Positions 4,619 through 5,600 of a DNA stretch of 5,600 nucleotides are shown here, piece by piece. The DNA comes from CAYXOX01 sp964466745 (GTDB lineage Bacteria; Pseudomonadota; Alphaproteobacteria; Rhodobacterales; Rhodobacteraceae). Below the pieces are notes generated by a model that was given only the letters and a program-made list of their open reading frames with translations, did no database searches and had not been told where the DNA came from. Each line of letters opens with the position of its first letter. The first letter of the stretch is position 1. The DNA lies in the NCBI GenBank assembly GCA_964466745.1, contig CAYXOX010000174.1:1-5600 (forward strand), in the 5' to 3' direction. A program made the position numbers and the translations under genes.

Positions 4619-5600
4619 TCACGCGCCGAAAACGCGGGCGAAGATCGTGTCCACCTGCTTGAAGTGATAGGCCAGATCGAACATCTCGGCGATCTCCTCG
4701 GCGCGCAATACGGCCGTCACCTCCTGGTCCGCCTCCAGCTCGCTGCGGAAATCCGCGCCCTCTTCCCACACCTTCATGGCGTTGCGCTGGACCAGACGGT
4801 AGGCGTCTTCCCGGCTCACACCCTTCTGCGTCAGCGCCAGCAGCACGCGCTGGGAATGGACCAGCCCGCGGAGGCGATCCAGATTCGCGGCCATGCGCTC
4901 GGGGTAGACCACCAGCTTCCCGATCACGCCCGTCAGCCTGTGCAGCGCGAAATCGAGCGTGACCGTGGCATCGGGCGCGATCATCCGCTCCACGGAGGAG
5001 TGGGAAATATCGCGCTCGTGCCAGAGCGCCACGTTCTCCATCGCGGGGACGACGGCCATGCGCACGAGCCGCGCGAGCCCGGTGAGGTTCTCGGTGAGCA
5101 CGGGGTTGCGCTTGTGGGGCATGGCGCTCGAGCCCTTTTGCCCGGGCGAGAAATACTCCTCGGCCTCGAGCACCTCGGTGCGCTGCATGTGGCGGATCTC
5201 GATGGCGACGTTCTCGATCGAGGAGGCGATCACGCCGAGCGTGGCGAAAAACATCGCGTGCCGGTCGCGCGGGATCACCTGGGTGGAGATCGGCTCCGGC
5301 ACGAGACCCATCCTGGCGCAGACATGGGCCTCGATGCGGGGATCGATGTTGGCGAAGGTGCCGACCGCGCCCGAGAGCGCGCCGGTGGCGATCTCGGCGC
5401 GGGCGGCCTCGAGGCGCGCGCGGTTGCGAGCCATCTCGGCGTAAAAGCGTGCGAAGGTCAGGCCCATGGTGGTGGGCTCGGCATGGATGCCGTGGCTGCG
5501 GCCGATGCGGGGGGTCAGCCTGTGCTCCATGGCGCGGGCCTTCAGTGCGGCCATGAGCGCGTCGAGATCGGCCAGCAGGATGTCGGCTGCGCGGGTGAGC
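4619..5600 (-). CDS. purB: Adenylosuccinate lyase, C-terminal three quarters (start outside the window)
   Basis: PurB removes fumarate from SAICAR in purine synthesis and from adenylosuccinate in AMP synthesis; it is a cytoplasmic homotetramer. The reading frame stays open to the right edge, giving 326 visible residues; the usual bacterial length of about 430-435 implies roughly 110 residues are missing. The ATG at 5554 is internal (ADLDALMAALKARAMEH), not the start. GRSHGIHAEPTT (about 5465-5500) contains a catalytic histidine region. GSSAMPHKRN (5105-5134) is the fumarase/aspartase superfamily signature with the mobile-loop serine. The C-terminus ends FKQVDTIFARVFGA, typical of the family. 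No frameshift or missing motif is seen. The gene downstream on the same strand begins 133 bp away and appears to have its own promoter. Confidence 0.96.
   Translation of the reverse strand, partial: LTRAADILLADLDALMAALKARAMEHRLTPRIGRSHGIHAEPTTMGLTFARFYAEMARNRARLEAARAEIATGALSGAVGTFANIDPRIEAHVCARMGLVPEPISTQVIPRDRHAMFFATLGVIASSIENVAIEIRHMQRTEVLEAEEYFSPGQKGSSAMPHKRNPVLTENLTGLARLVRMAVVPAMENVALWHERDISHSSVERMIAPDATVTLDFALHRLTGVIGKLVVYPERMAANLDRLRGLVHSQRVLLALTQKGVSREDAYRLVQRNAMKVWEEGADFRSELEADQEVTAVLRAEEIAEMFDLAYHFKQVDTIFARVFGA

Noticed and set aside
5552..5554. ATG within purB as a possible start codon
   Set aside because: The frame stays open to the window edge and the upstream residues (TRAADILLADLDAL) match the adenylosuccinate lyase family, so this methionine is internal.

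Overview
The window is high-GC DNA whose proteins look most like those of the alphaproteobacterial family Rhodobacteraceae (Rhodobacter/Roseobacter type). That placement is inferred from remembered family resemblance (aconitase N-terminus, Roseobacter-type FliG, the acyltransferase and the adenylosuccinate lyase); no database was searched. It looks like ordinary core chromosome. I see no insertion sequence, integrase, CRISPR array, rRNA or tRNA.

Layout. The left edge holds the first 58 codons of aconitase (minus strand, running off the window). Divergent from it is a secreted thioredoxin-fold DUF1223 protein with a CSSC motif (plus strand, 382-1116). The rest is on the minus strand. Read in the direction of transcription from the right edge, it holds purB (adenylosuccinate lyase, N-terminus outside the window), a 55-residue secreted cysteine-containing microprotein (4318-4485), a secreted TPR protein (3642-4178), a flagellar motor switch protein FliG (2301-3353) and an HtrB/LpxL-family acyltransferase (1174-2061). 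The acyltransferase converges on the DUF1223 gene across a perfect 11-bp inverted repeat.

How the genes relate. The neighbours belong to different processes (TCA cycle, envelope thiol chemistry, lipid acylation, motility, purine synthesis), and the minus-strand gaps of 127-288 bp suggest mostly separate transcription units rather than one operon. The one local link is between the microprotein and the TPR protein. Both are exported, they sit next to each other, and they share a 15-residue element with identical cysteine spacing (C-x2-G-x-VWD-x6-CV). Between them lie two hairpins, one a plausible terminator, and two TTTGCAAA boxes 21 bp apart that may be an operator.

There is no strong evidence for a large undescribed system. 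The best leads are the microprotein/TPR pair with its intergenic elements, and the FliG gene, which has no visible flagellar neighbour and a diverged EHPQR region.
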